IMG/VR virus record: IMGVR_UViG_3300025570_000054
Coordinates: 1-33,943 of that record
Strand: one strand, 5' to 3'
DNA from: a virus
Length of the DNA stretch: 33,943 bases
Positions 18,001-26,500 of this stretch are shown one piece after another (the first letter of the stretch is position 1; each line of letters opens with the position of its first letter). The notes under the pieces are model-generated. The model searched no databases. It saw only the letters and a program-made list of their open reading frames with translations, and was not told the DNA's origin. Made by a program: the position numbers and the translations under genes.

Positions 18001-21000
18001 ACTTGTATAGCGCAAGTTAGCATACGCAATTGCTCGGCCGTCGGCGCTGGTTACACTGAATCTATTTTCTAAACGTTCAATAATTAAATTTCTAGCATCA
18101 AACGGCTGACGGTTTTGATCCAACATTATATTTTCAATGTTTTGCATCATGACATTGTCAATGACCGCACCTGGTTGTTCAGCAATCAACTGTGTCGCTG
18201 CCGGGTTTAAATTAATTAAGCTATTGACACCCCATCCTTGGTTGGCCCAATATAAAAATTCTCTGGCCATTTGTTGCCAATCAAGCGGATATCCGTTTTC
18301 TCTGTCTTCACCAAATATTAATCCTTGGGTGGTCAAGTATTGACCGTAACTCAACAAAAAGTCAACCATTGACGATTGATTTGTGAATACAAACCCGTAT
18401 GGTACTTGCACAACATCTGTTGTGTATTGTTTTGGTACACGAACACTGCTGCCGCCTGATGCAACTGTTTGTAATTGACCATTGGTGCGACTGGCCAAAA
18501 TATTAAAATACGGGTCAGTGGTGCTGTATCCAAGAACAGCATATCCATTCTCAACTGCTTGCACAATAACAGCACTGTACGCTACAGAACTAAACGGTAC
18601 ATTTTTGTACAATAATAAATTGTAGCTTTCGTCTGGCAATAGTAAACTTGAGTTCTGACTATCAGGGCTAGAACGCTCTGTGTATACTTTGAGGTATTGT
18701 TTGTCTGTAAAGCTGGCTGTTCTCCAGCACAAGCGAACATCGAGACTTGCTAATGCATCTTCTAATACATTAGTTGAGTTGATGCCCAACTGTTGATTGT
18801 AATCTACAATCCAGTTAATGTAACTTGCTTTGCTAACAGGCGTAATAGTTCCATTGGTGGCAGCAGACACATGTCCGCCATACACTTGAACGCCATTGGC
18901 ATCTAATCTATAACGTCCGTTGTATAGATATTGCTCAAGTTCGGCATTGTATTTGTAAAGATCGCGGTCAGCAAACAAGCTGAAAAATTCTGCAGGGCGT
19001 GTTAACGCTAGTAAACGCATAACAGCAAATGGATAGCTACTGCTTGTCCACCAGGCAGCTTCGGCAGGTCCGCCATCCCCGACTACCCAACTCTTACGGA
19101 AAGCATTAGGATCATAAGACCCAACTACACTTTGTAGTGGTGACAACAATGCACCTTCTGATCCAGAAGGAATAAAATATGTTGACAAGTTTGGACGTTT
19201 GTATTTTTCAAGTACATAAGGTCCTGCAGGATCGGCAACATATCCTGCTTGCATATCATCCCATAGCACCAAGTTATCACTTGTGTAAGGCACAGGGCCG
19301 TAACGGCCGGTCCACCATGCGGGCTGTTGACTAAATCCAACCATTTCCCATGGTGTGGTAGCAGGAGTTAATGTATCGTAAAAGTCTCTGTAAATTCCAC
19401 GCCATGCACCAAGCAACGGTTGGTTCTTTTGTTTGTCTCCAGCCTGGCTGTAATTGTATGTAAACTCGTTACTACTGATGTATTGTTGAGTTTTATAATC
19501 TATTTTGTTTTGGCCAACCCAGGTCAAGAAACTTTCACCAAGTATGTTTGTAATTTCGGCAGCAGTGTAATCAGTTGTACGGAAGTAGCCGGGAATTACA
19601 TCTTCGGCAACAAGCGGCACAGGATTGCCTTGTGTTTTTAAGTTGTTAAAAATTCTACGTTCGAATTCTAACAGTACATCGTCGCGCATGTCGCCAAAGG
19701 CAGCGGTGATACTGCCGTCATGGCCGCGGATGACCATTGTGGGATTGACATAGTTTGTGTCCAGGAACATTTCAGGTTTAAATGCTGGATATAAACCTAA
19801 CTTGGTGGGAGTATTGGGAACAAAACTGCCAGTGGTTGTGGTGTACTCACGGATAGTGACAATGTCACCAACGGCCAATGTTGCAGATACGTCAATACGT
19901 GGTCCATCTGTGGCCACTGTATAATCGTGGTTCAATGTTAATAAATTGCCGTTTAGATAAACCAACACACCCAAGAAGTTGGCAGATGTAAATGTGTATG
20001 TTTGAACAGTATCAAACACACCAGTGGTAATTGGAGTTACGGTATGGTCAACTTCTGTATACACACTTCCACTTGGAATCATGTCGCTGTAGAAAAAGCT
20101 GTTTACATTTGATTTGCCCAAACTCATGTCAGTGATGATAGAATCAAGAATCTGACTTGTTGTATATGTGCCCCATTCACTTAGAATAGAATTTTCTAAC
20201 ATTCTATTCTTGAATTTATTGTATTCTCTGTCGTTGAACTCTAATGACTTAAAGATATTATACTCGGGTTCTCTCATAAAGAAGCCGGCCAGCGTCATTG
20301 GAGAACTTTGTTGCAATATTGTTGTGCCATACCGGCTTATATTGCCCAAGTCTCGGGTATTGTTAGAGCCGTTGATGCTGCCAGAGAAATTTATTAGATT
20401 TTCTGCAATACTTTCGTAATGTGTTCTGACTGTGCCGAGTGTGAACGAAGGACTGTTTGCGTTGAACGGGTTATTTTCTAAGTTAACAGGAACTTCATAA
20501 AATCCCGTTTTGCTAACTTGGTCACTTAACACCTGTACTTCAATTACAGAGTCAGGAACATAAATTTTACTCAGCGTAATTACCGTTGTGGTTGCATTTC
20601 TTGTAACTGTGTAATCTTGGGGCAACACAAACTCATTGGCCACATACAACAAAATTGCAGGGACTACATTGTTTTCAGGAACAACAATGTCTAATTGTAA
20701 AGAGCGTCCGTCATAAACAAACTGAAACTGTTGTCGTATTTGACTAGGTGTGGCAGCAACTTCCCATCCAATTTTGCGTGCATATAAAACACGATCAGCA
20801 TATTGATACACAAAACCATCACTGACATTGCCAACAACGCCAGTGGTACCGGTTACATAATTAAATGTATCAGTATATAAATTGTTATCAAACACAATGT
20901 CGCCGATGTTGGCAAGACTCAGGTAACGAATTGGAAATTCTAATACAGGGTCTGCTGTTCCTGTGCCTGTTGCATAGCTGAATAACTTACTGCCAACAAA

Positions 21001-23532
21001 AGTAGTACTGGGGTATGATGTTTGATTGCTGAGACTTACCCCAGCAGAATCAAACACATCAAACAAAGGTGCCTGATTGGCAGAAGTCTTTTCTTGCGCC
21101 AGTATCCAATTGACACCGTCAAAGTAATAACTCAACCCTTGTTGAGTTATTCCGCTTAGTGCAACTACAGTTTGATTAACAAGCACGGTAGAATCATACG
21201 CAGGTGTTAAATTTATAATAGGTTGGTTAATCAATGGATCAACTGTGTCAGGCTCAATAAATGTCACTTCGTATATTTTGTTACGAACTTGTAAGTCTGA
21301 GTCATTGGCAAAAATAATGCGGCTACCGGTGATAAGTGTATACCCGTCGGTGCTGTACCCAATTGAGCCGTTGATATTGCTAAATGCGTCAGTTGAATTA
21401 AAATCAACAATATTAACTGGCTGTTTGCCTTGTGTACCGAATCCAAATAATTTTGTGCCAGCATTGAATTCTAAAATTGGGCGCTTGGCTCTGAATTCAT
21501 TGTTCAGCACTGCTACAGTATTGTTATATGCGGCACTGGCATTGATAACATCAATGTGGAACCAACGGTTAGAGCGTGTCCACGCATTTAAATCAGGACT
21601 GGCACGATTAATTGTCAAATAGTCAGGAACCAGCGGAGCATTGTCTGTGGCATCATAATTTCCAACGTCGTACCCAATGCTGTCGTACGGAACACTTGCA
21701 CTTTGTGTATATGTTTCGGGAGTAATAAAATCAGCAACTGGTAATAATTTAATTGCAGTTCCTACACCTTCGACATAGTATTCTTGGTTTTCGTAACTGG
21801 CAGGAAATGTTGTTCCACGGAATTGCACTTTAAGACCATTGGTAAACTTTACTCCGGTTGGACTGGTATATGTAGGTTGTCCAATGATGTCGCTGATAAA
21901 AATTGTATCAGCCTGCTCTTGGTCAATTACTCGTATCTGTCCAAATATTTCTGGGTCAGTGCCGTCCTGGTAATATAAAACATCTTTAATTGCTGTCAGC
22001 AAAGGAATCTGTTCAAACACACCGTTGGCATTTTTATACCATTCGGTATTTGAGTATTCAGTTCCAAACAATATGTTAAATTTGTTCAAATTATCAACAG
22101 ACAATACGCTGTTCAATCTAATGTATTGTTGGCCGTCTGTTGTGGTAACATATTCAATTCTCCATACACTGTAACGTTGTGTCTGAGTCAACGGCGTTGC
22201 TTGTGCAAACGGAATGCTGTCAAAAGAACCGGCTCCGGCAACGCCGCCGCCTGTGTTGATCAACGGATCAAATTGTGTAGTAACATCCCACCCGCCTTGG
22301 TCAGGATCGGCATTATTAATAAATGCAACTGTGCGGCCATCTAAATTGGTAATGCCATCGATGCCACTTGGATTTTGTGTCAAAAACTCAGTTAAAAATT
22401 GATTATTAATTTGTTCAAATTTTAAATTAGTTATTAAATCAACTGATCCGATGCTAGGTAGTGAATAATAAAAACTTTGTGCAGTTGCTGATGGAACATC
22501 AAATGTGACTGTGCCAAGATCTTCACCGTTGTTAGATACACCCAACACGTCTCTACTGCTGATATTGGGTGCATACGGAAGAGTTCCAGTGACACCGGGT
22601 TCTGCTTGAATCCAAAAGCCAGGGCCTGTTCCAGGTGTGCCGTCCACAATTGCAAATGTTCCTTGCATGTTGAATTGCGTTTCGCTGGCATAGTACAAAT
22701 TATCTGGTGCGTCCTGTGGAACAGTAAATGTAATATTTCCAGTTTGTGATCCGTTGCGACTTACGCCTGTGTTGTATTGATCGCCTGTGCCTTGGCTAGG
22801 AGCAGATTTAATCCAAAAAGGCGATGCTACATCAAGGTTTAAGTTGAAGACATAAGTGTTGCCACGAATCAGTGTCAATGCCGGATTTGGCACATAGTCA
22901 ATTACGTATGCAGATATGCCAGTTGACGTGACACGAAAATTTACCGATTCTTTATTATTTTGTGCTACATTAAATGTGTAGTTGCCGCCTCGAACAAGAG
23001 TAATGGCCGGATTGTTTGTGGTGTAGTTAGAAAAAGTGTATACGCCATTTGCTCGTGTAACTGTATAATTGGCTGTTAGTGGAATAGCAGTGGCGCCTAC
23101 GTCAACAGATGACGGCCCTGCTGGTAACCAATAATATTGACTAAAGTTTACAAACTTGTCAAAGTCAACTTGTGGATTCCATGTATAATACTGGCTGGTG
23201 TAAAGTCGATCGCTGTTGTCAGTAAACGCCCCTTGAGTGGCCAGCGCATCACTGATGCCAGGATATGTAATGGCATCTTCGACTGTGTCACTATCAGTCT
23301 TCAACATAACAACACCGGGTTCTAACTGATAGTTTCGGCGGTCAGTTGTTGGCTCGACTACATATTGACTGCTGGCGTCAACGCCCGGGCCAACACGACG
23401 GCCAACAAAACCTTGTGTCTTTTTAAATTTTGGTTCTTGAACCAGTTGATCTAATGTAGCAGCCAAAAACTGCTTGTTTGTAGATGTTTGAAATATTTCA
23501 GGTAAGAAATCTACCGTTCTCACTTTTGCCAT
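9091..23532 (-). CDS. Giant baseplate/tail structural protein, 4813 residues
   Basis: An uninterrupted frame of 14.4 kb starts at ATG in a TAATG overlap with the gp6 stop, seven bases after GGAG. The N terminus (KVRTVDFLPEIFQTSTNKQF) and segments such as SNRWFHIDVI (about residue 650), RGHDGS and RDDVLLEFERRIFNNLK (about 1265), WWTGRYGPVPY, and NYIQEVKPYHTQIREF (late) match, to my memory, very large structural proteins of environmental T4-like phages. Internal regions are: cupredoxin-like repeats (about 172-358), seven FG-GAP-type repeats (about 2305-3190), a pair of GsGYT repeats (about 3865-3937), and at least ten fibre-like beta modules, several in the last 650 residues. It follows gp6 directly, the place of gp7 and gp8 in T4, so it may build the wedge periphery and carry fibres. 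It ends AARFLQGK. No lysin motif was seen. Confidence 0.88.
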   Translation of the reverse strand: MAKVRTVDFLPEIFQTSTNKQFLAATLDQLVQEPKFKKTQGFVGRRVGPGVDASSQYVVEPTTDRRNYQLEPGVVMLKTDSDTVEDAITYPGISDALATQGAFTDNSDRLYTSQYYTWNPQVDFDKFVNFSQYYWLPAGPSSVDVGATAIPLTANYTVTRANGVYTFSNYTTNNPAITLVRGGNYTFNVAQNNKESVNFRVTSTGISAYVIDYVPNPALTLIRGNTYVFNLNLDVASPFWIKSAPSQGTGDQYNTGVSRNGSQTGNITFTVPQDAPDNLYYASETQFNMQGTFAIVDGTPGTGPGFWIQAEPGVTGTLPYAPNISSRDVLGVSNNGEDLGTVTFDVPSATAQSFYYSLPSIGSVDLITNLKFEQINNQFLTEFLTQNPSGIDGITNLDGRTVAFINNADPDQGGWDVTTQFDPLINTGGGVAGAGSFDSIPFAQATPLTQTQRYSVWRIEYVTTTDGQQYIRLNSVLSVDNLNKFNILFGTEYSNTEWYKNANGVFEQIPLLTAIKDVLYYQDGTDPEIFGQIRVIDQEQADTIFISDIIGQPTYTSPTGVKFTNGLKVQFRGTTFPASYENQEYYVEGVGTAIKLLPVADFITPETYTQSASVPYDSIGYDVGNYDATDNAPLVPDYLTINRASPDLNAWTRSNRWFHIDVINASAAYNNTVAVLNNEFRAKRPILEFNAGTKLFGFGTQGKQPVNIVDFNSTDAFSNINGSIGYSTDGYTLITGSRIIFANDSDLQVRNKIYEVTFIEPDTVDPLINQPIINLTPAYDSTVLVNQTVVALSGITQQGLSYYFDGVNWILAQEKTSANQAPLFDVFDSAGVSLSNQTSYPSTTFVGSKLFSYATGTGTADPVLEFPIRYLSLANIGDIVFDNNLYTDTFNYVTGTTGVVGNVSDGFVYQYADRVLYARKIGWEVAATPSQIRQQFQFVYDGRSLQLDIVVPENNVVPAILLYVANEFVLPQDYTVTRNATTTVITLSKIYVPDSVIEVQVLSDQVSKTGFYEVPVNLENNPFNANSPSFTLGTVRTHYESIAENLINFSGSINGSNNTRDLGNISRYGTTILQQSSPMTLAGFFMREPEYNIFKSLEFNDREYNKFKNRMLENSILSEWGTYTTSQILDSIITDMSLGKSNVNSFFYSDMIPSGSVYTEVDHTVTPITTGVFDTVQTYTFTSANFLGVLVYLNGNLLTLNHDYTVATDGPRIDVSATLAVGDIVTIREYTTTTGSFVPNTPTKLGLYPAFKPEMFLDTNYVNPTMVIRGHDGSITAAFGDMRDDVLLEFERRIFNNLKTQGNPVPLVAEDVIPGYFRTTDYTAAEITNILGESFLTWVGQNKIDYKTQQYISSNEFTYNYSQAGDKQKNQPLLGAWRGIYRDFYDTLTPATTPWEMVGFSQQPAWWTGRYGPVPYTSDNLVLWDDMQAGYVADPAGPYVLEKYKRPNLSTYFIPSGSEGALLSPLQSVVGSYDPNAFRKSWVVGDGGPAEAAWWTSSSYPFAVMRLLALTRPAEFFSLFADRDLYKYNAELEQYLYNGRYRLDANGVQVYGGHVSAATNGTITPVSKASYINWIVDYNQQLGINSTNVLEDALASLDVRLCWRTASFTDKQYLKVYTERSSPDSQNSSLLLPDESYNLLLYKNVPFSSVAYSAVIVQAVENGYAVLGYSTTDPYFNILASRTNGQLQTVASGGSSVRVPKQYTTDVVQVPYGFVFTNQSSMVDFLLSYGQYLTTQGLIFGEDRENGYPLDWQQMAREFLYWANQGWGVNSLINLNPAATQLIAEQPGAVIDNVMMQNIENIMLDQNRQPFDARNLIIERLENRFSVTSADGRAIAYANLRYTSYENLVILDNVSIFNDLIYNPTTAARQSRINVVAMTTTEWEGTLNAQGFILNQDNVQSWIPNRKYAKGEIVNFKNNYWSAQTIVQPKREFAYSDWIKSDYTKIQKGLLPNIANKADQLANSYDTQTANLEGDNDLLSYGLIGFQPRDYMVALNLDDTSQVNLYQQFISTKGTTLATDIFTGANLGKEVADYQIYENWAIRRGTYGANANRSYFELQLNESFLQSDPSTIQVINVGETSVANQTVFLNDVWSQSYKLTSPNILPTTTSTVTDTALPSAGYVNIDDVDITVFSLDDPSTIAAELDNVGDGTRIWVAKTNSFDWNVYRATQTPGKINRVSDNLDGTSVVTFSAVHNLNRGDLLIVRFFNESFNGVYRVLTTPKPTTLTVAYAFPNGGQTTATGSGLAFYLDTMRVSQASDIGSLSYANDLVPGALAWVDNNGAGLWEVLEKQDVFGDSQSLSQSIPVENTSYGTSVAQTYNNLGALIGAPAYFNDSTGTATGAIYPYQRGTTGTYIEDNLLFLTAPGTLGYGNDIDFGNQTWAVAGASLSASGVGYASIINRSESGVFTQPQLLVAPDYAASAGSFGTSVAISKDERIVYVGAPAENAVYAYGRVDSSLQSVTYTANGVTQQFTYADDIIIDYTQPGQLVVVVNNTAQTEGIDYTVGASAVLFTTAPDSGLTIVIARRDSVQLDNQVYYGVTQDSTSGSGSQATFTVDRTRGTYVVSLTAPGLSYAPGDTLTINAATIGGGTSPANDLVITVDTVTVGGIVTFTPAGSGVNNTTNFDLAEYLYTATTTNSFTLTVDGEVQRPYIDYTFTGTTVTFEAGSNPSPSAIIMASANTYFKYVDKIDGPAGSANFGYSVAASTDGRQVVIGAPTTTVSTLESGSTYVYDRSVLRYQIGTNETATTTFALPSGWITPVSVLINNVFLTNAEQYINGGFNVVGNDVVLTSAVTLAVGDIVEIESNIFNQVQQIVTTSDWDTLNQTADNTPIYQAQLGWDVDLCPQNCSVYSGAPQNVNNDAGAVQRNVNQARVYGIISSPIANPVLTAGDTIRVNNYEVAVPAIPNNTVAGLVSAITALNNGIGIPNVTASVSDDLYFTANGLTKTYDIGVTYSQYDSYTPVVYAGTVLQTLNVNYTYNNSTGIVTFASVPADGTIIRVVSGILTISVINSAAALPGTKLNVLPGLTGTAFADIGFVNYSYTQTITSPNPSQFARFGSSVAVDSTALVLVVGAPNGNMYKPVTFDADTTYFDDRSTVFSTTVTQSGVAYTFDYLPSATDTVTDPGKFVFGQQLYNDTTNELDNYGTGLSYVTGKLLVGAPGNDLEDSQFANFGQVVVFDNPDRTQAWAVKHQQTPVVDVALLNSVYMYDKLESQVTSYLDFFNPLQGKILGVARENIDYIGAVDPANYSNGPVRNVGNPWSASRVGEIWWDTNSVRFIDPNQDDIVYASRRWGQTFPGSRIDIYQWVESDVTPANYTGPGTPLSFLSYTTRAELNSENIFATRYYFWVRNISTVNTVAGKKLSTTAIANYIEYPRASGIAYLAPLDASTVAIYNVLDLVSAQDTILHIEYDRLVNNDNVHQEYELIAAGRENSFLSDNLYLKLQDSFSGVNTVGADVPDAGLSPAMRYGVEFRPRQSMFVNRFSALENYLGRANTVLAQYPISETKSFALLNSREPEPSASSGAWNKRVADLDELSYQNLIIVPYGYKYLVSSDSSNSGFWTIYEVGTGSLIGSKALTLIRVQNYDTRRYWSYINWYLPGYNKNLNPVATVSNYSGLSTLTLTTAPVGASVTVSNILGTGKFEIYQRTELGWDRVGLEDGTIEFSESLWNYTVGNFGFDVEVFDAQYFDQEPVIETRKIIQAINEQLFVNELLIERNRSLTLMFEYIMSEVAAPEWLIKTSLIDVDHKIRDLLPYQFYNQDNQDFVLNYIQEVKPYHTQIREFNLSYNGNDAYPGSVTDFDVPAYWDATLTVPEFISPVLLPYTQSTAVGNTNFNADTLSNSTLWAQSPWDEWYANYTLSIQSVVITSSGAGYTVAPTITVTGNCVEQAEMTAIINGAGQVTGVTIDNYGSGYTTTAIITFVGGNGTGAAAAATMGNDLVRQITTRIKYDRYEYSSDIVEWQAGANYDNGTQVRYLNRVWEANADDSTGIQSDTFDPDQWTIVNPALLSGVDRTMGLYTPTANEPGLSLPLLIDGVEYPGVQMFGVGYDQYPGFDLAPFDTVPFDNLTYGPEGRPTYDQTILDAIYESPYNDPYLGTLATSINADGGEYIDTYSSHAPEELIPGSEFDTLDLRVYTTPGADWARDGHGFRIEVIKYNVTTLPETFSFAGVAQVPATMIVTNQTTGLLLHRDVDYTVDWAASTVTVFNSETTAGDTIVVSLYEIGGGNQLLKRSYNGAEVGNSLVVPVQFSLIEEFAIFVNGNLITNYTYAQDGINTLLTFIDTYTADDYLMIAAIGLTTLSEDSATIDYSWSVPVTQNIAGVTGQYSYTLTNSMAYTNPDNVYVTIDGRRVRTAAGAQYLADGTSEYLLPQRLGFSQALIADNEVRVYMNDVPLILNIDYLVEPYDTETPRSVIFATTPSDGEKILICVTTNAQAVVTGDQLLFNQYGGFVPANGETVSVTSWNDTRQQDLLTQVYVGPVVGTQTLAEPFDNLNFDVGTVINQPGSFDYSATQAVSLNNLFLDHTNIDPDRLFVTLNGRAIFNNVDYTIVDNEIILAGGYTLSVTDTVMITEFTSSVAPLAMAFRIFQDMRGVQATYRITTATTTYLTQALSATDDTIHVYNAAALNQPNLTSNIWGLLTINGERIMYRNRDTVANTVSGLRRGTAGTGAASHAINTDVYNISRGNLLESQYQNYVVSNVTYPLESGINLGDGVTTSFVAALIDVSAADSTVDIEAIEVYVGGTLQTAGYTVTNENPVTVLFDTAPAEGSEVTILVRRGVTWYAPGVGTPSNGVALQDTDTDAARFLQGK
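9094..11052 (-). repeat. Tandem fibre-like beta modules at the giant protein's C terminus
   Basis: At least five modules of roughly 70-110 residues share the order: strand, (I/V)xVNGxxx, a Tyr/Asp-Tyr-Thr (DYT) strand, a TVTF-like strand and a final DxVxI strand. Examples are HRDVDYTVDWAASTVTVF, EEFAIFVNGNLITNY, DRLFVTLNGRAIFNNVDYT and IEVYVGGTLQTAGYTV. The pattern resembles the T7 tail-fibre N-terminal/beta-sandwich modules. Further copies lie earlier in the protein, for example near LVYLNGNLLTLNHDYTV (about residue 1190) and VVVVNNTAQTEGIDYTV (about 2490). Confidence 0.6.
11718..11940 (-). repeat. Two GsGYT beta repeats inside the giant protein
   Basis: SSGAGYTVAPTITVTG and DNYGSGYTTTAIITFVGG are two copies of a short beta repeat, each followed by an Ala-rich strand (AEMTAII; GAAAAAT). 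Repeats of this type occur in phage fibre and structural proteins. Their purpose is probably to form a small beta solenoid or hairpin stack. Confidence 0.6.
13970..16620 (-). repeat. Seven FG-GAP-type repeats (beta-propeller candidate) in the giant protein
   Basis: Seven copies of a YG/FGxSVA ... GAP pattern can be read in order: SYGTSVAQ...LIGAPAY, GYGNDIDF...AVAGAS, SFGTSVAIS...VYVGAPAEN, NFGYSVAAS...VVIGAPTT, QLGWDVDL...VYSGAPQN, RFGSSVAVD...LVVGAPNG, and NYGTGLSYV...LLVGAPGND. FG-GAP repeats form seven-bladed propellers in integrin alpha chains and related proteins. Between blades 3 to 6, fibre-like beta modules are inserted, so the repeats are spread over about 880 residues. Confidence 0.75.
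22460..23020 (-). repeat. Cupredoxin-like repeats in the giant protein, copper ligands absent
   Basis: Residues about 216-297 read LTLIRGNTYVFNLNLD, then SPFWIKS, NITFTVPQDAPDNLYY and FNMQGTF. This is the order of a cupredoxin-like domain (RGxTYxF, HPFxI, FTVPxDAPxxLYYxC, HxxM). A weaker copy follows (GFWIQAEPG, TVTFDVPS, FYYSLP) and a fragment precedes it (ITLVRGGNYTFNV). The usual His and Cys ligands are replaced by Ser, Ala and Gln. Confidence 0.6.
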
Positions 23533-26500
23533 TAAATTACTCCGCTGCCTGGGGCAGTTCTAAGGTTAGTACTTGTTAATGCTTCGATAACTTGAATGTC
23601 GACCACTGTGGCAGCGTTGACAAATATCTCGTTAGGTGCTGATCTAATTTCGTATAGATCACCAAAACTCTTTTGTGGGTTTAGCGGAACCAATACAACA
23701 GAACTCACAATGTCACCCATTTGTTGGTGCAAGTATGATGAAAGTTCTGAAAAGTAAAATACATCACCAAAGTCCCAATTTTCAATTGCAAAATACGCAT
23801 CTAAGTTGGCTACCACAGTGCTTTTAATTTCACTGATAGATGCAGTTGAATTACTAGCACGAATAACTTTGATAGTTGCTCGTAATTGTTCGGCTGCTTT
23901 GGCACCGAACAATGGTTTAAACTTCACAGGATTCACAATCATGTTGTCCGAGATCATTTTATAATTTTGTAATCCTGCATACTCTGTACTTAGCTGATCA
24001 ATTGTGGGGGGTATTGGCTCTGCCACTGTGTTGGTAGAGTCTTGAATATAATTTCTATAAGCAGTATAATAGTCTTGCGTTACCACATACAAATCAATGA
24101 TGTTTGTTGAGCCAGGATCAATGCGATTGGTCAATGCACTGTTGTGACGATACTGAAAGTATAAATCTTGTCGACCAACACGAGTTTGATATTCTGTTGT
24201 TGCTACCAATGCAGTTGTTCCAGATGCGGTCAAACTTAAAATATAAAATAACTTGTCTGTGTACGCATAGAAAACTTGTCCAACAACGTATTGAGCTTTT
24301 TCTAATGTGATATCATCTAATGTAGCATACTGGTCATTGACAATTCCTGATGCAACCAAAACATAACGCTCAAGATTATCAAAGTCCACAATCTTTTGGA
24401 AGAATACCAATTTGGTAGTTGCGGCCACATCTGGAGCAACAATTTCGTCAAAGAAATCTGGATTATCAGGAACGCCATCGGCATCTTTGTCTTGCCACGA
24501 TACCAATACCTGATAGTCATCAACATAGCCGTCTGACAGCACTGGTTGTGCAATAATACGCATTGTAACATCGCTGTCGAGTGGCAAGTTTGAATCAGGG
24601 CGGCTATTTGTTTTCAACACTCTTACAAAATCACGAATAACTGTTCCTGTGCGACTGTCGTACACTTGCTCGTCGCCGTAGAAGAAAAATCGTGTTTCGA
24701 GAACGCTGCCAAAGTAGTAGTTGAGTGCTCGTGTTGTCACTGTGTACGACTCGCCATCTGTGACAAACTGTACGACCCAACTTGCATCAAGGTTGGCACC
24801 CGACGTGTCTTGTGCATAATCCTGACTCCAGGCAGCATTGACTGCGAGATTTGATGCCGTGATCACATACCAAGTGTTGGTTAAGTTATTGTAACCTAGG
24901 CCAAAATTGCGGTATAGTTCAATTTGTGACCGTGCATCTTGTTTAACAGTTGTTCCTAAATCAGTTACAAACAAAGGAATAACTTCAACACATTGTGCAT
25001 TTGTTGGAACATAGTTGTTGAGCACAACTGGACCTAGACCATTGGTGAAGTTGCCTCGGCCTTGATTGGTTCCATCAATATATACCGCAGTAGCAGAAGC
25101 CCAAATAGTCAATTTTTCGTCTGCTCTTGTGGGTGTGCCCAATACCAATCTATTGTTGGCATCAAAGTAATAACCAGTTGGGGAGCTAAATTTAATCAAA
25201 CTGCCAATTTGCACATATTGCATATTGTTGCTGGAATATGTGCCCACTGGCACAGGATTCCCGGCGGTATTTTTAAAATAACCAGTTGTCTCATTGGCCA
25301 ATGTTGTACTTTGATTCCAACTGACTGCCAACGCAGTTAATGATGGTCTTGGAAAATTTGCATAATAAAATTGCTTGGCAGCTTCTGTTGCTATCAACGG
25401 CTCGACTCGATTAGAAAGCACATCACTGATGTCATTGGTTGTTAACCAGCTAAACAAAAATGTTGGCAATTCGTTTGATTCGTACAACGCACCGTCGCTG
25501 CCAAATGTATTGGTAGAACTGTACTTGCCGGTGTTGTCAACCAAGTCAAGATAGCGACTTGTACCAATTGATGCACGGTTGAGTGCTTTGGATTTGATAA
25601 TTGAATTGTAGGCAGTAAACGGAAAGTTGTTGTAGTCTTCGCCGTTGACCATACGGTTTTGCGTATAGTAACGAGCCGGGGCACGTTGCTTGATTTCATC
25701 AATCGTTTCACGAGCAAGTGCATTGCTCACTGGTGCTGTGATGCCACAAGTAACTGTCAGTGTTTCTAATTGGCCAGTGCGGCTAACATAACTGATACTT
25801 AAAATCACATTTTGCATTTCTTCTGGATTGATAATATACTGCAATCCATTTGATGAACGAACATAAGAACGGAAAAATCCCACAGGAATTTCGGAAAAAA
25901 CGCCGTCGCCAAAGTTCAATGTAATTTGATCATTTGCTCTACTGGCAACTGAATATATAGGACGCAGGTTTTCTTGTTGTTCGACCGCGGCAGTGTAAAC
26001 GCTTTCGACATAATCCCATTCGCGGGCAATATTCCCAACGTTGTCCAACTGATACAACCAGCGATCTGTGTTGTTTACACCTTCAATGTTGACGTTGACT
26101 GCGCGGTTGGCAATGCGCTCAGGCAAATTAAAATCTTGATTCTGTAATACGCCCTGTTTGAAATAAAAGAAGAAACCAGTGTCAGCAGACGCAAAACCCA
26201 ATTGGTCGTTTCGGAACAGCATGCCAAACTGCCCGTTGGGCTGTGGACTTGGTTCGTAAACATACTCTACACCTGCAGGCAACCCAGTGGCAGTGGCACT
26301 CACAGCTTCAAATGGCATGTTGACACCATCAACCACTGCACTAAACGGAATCACAGGAAGGAATCCTGGTACCAAGTTGACTGTGTATTCATCTGTGCGA
26401 ATACCTTGAATTGTTGTTCTATTGCCAGGGCGGCCAACACGCTGAGTGTTTACCAGTGCAGAATTTATAATGGCATTGAATTGTTCTTGCCAGTCAAAGT

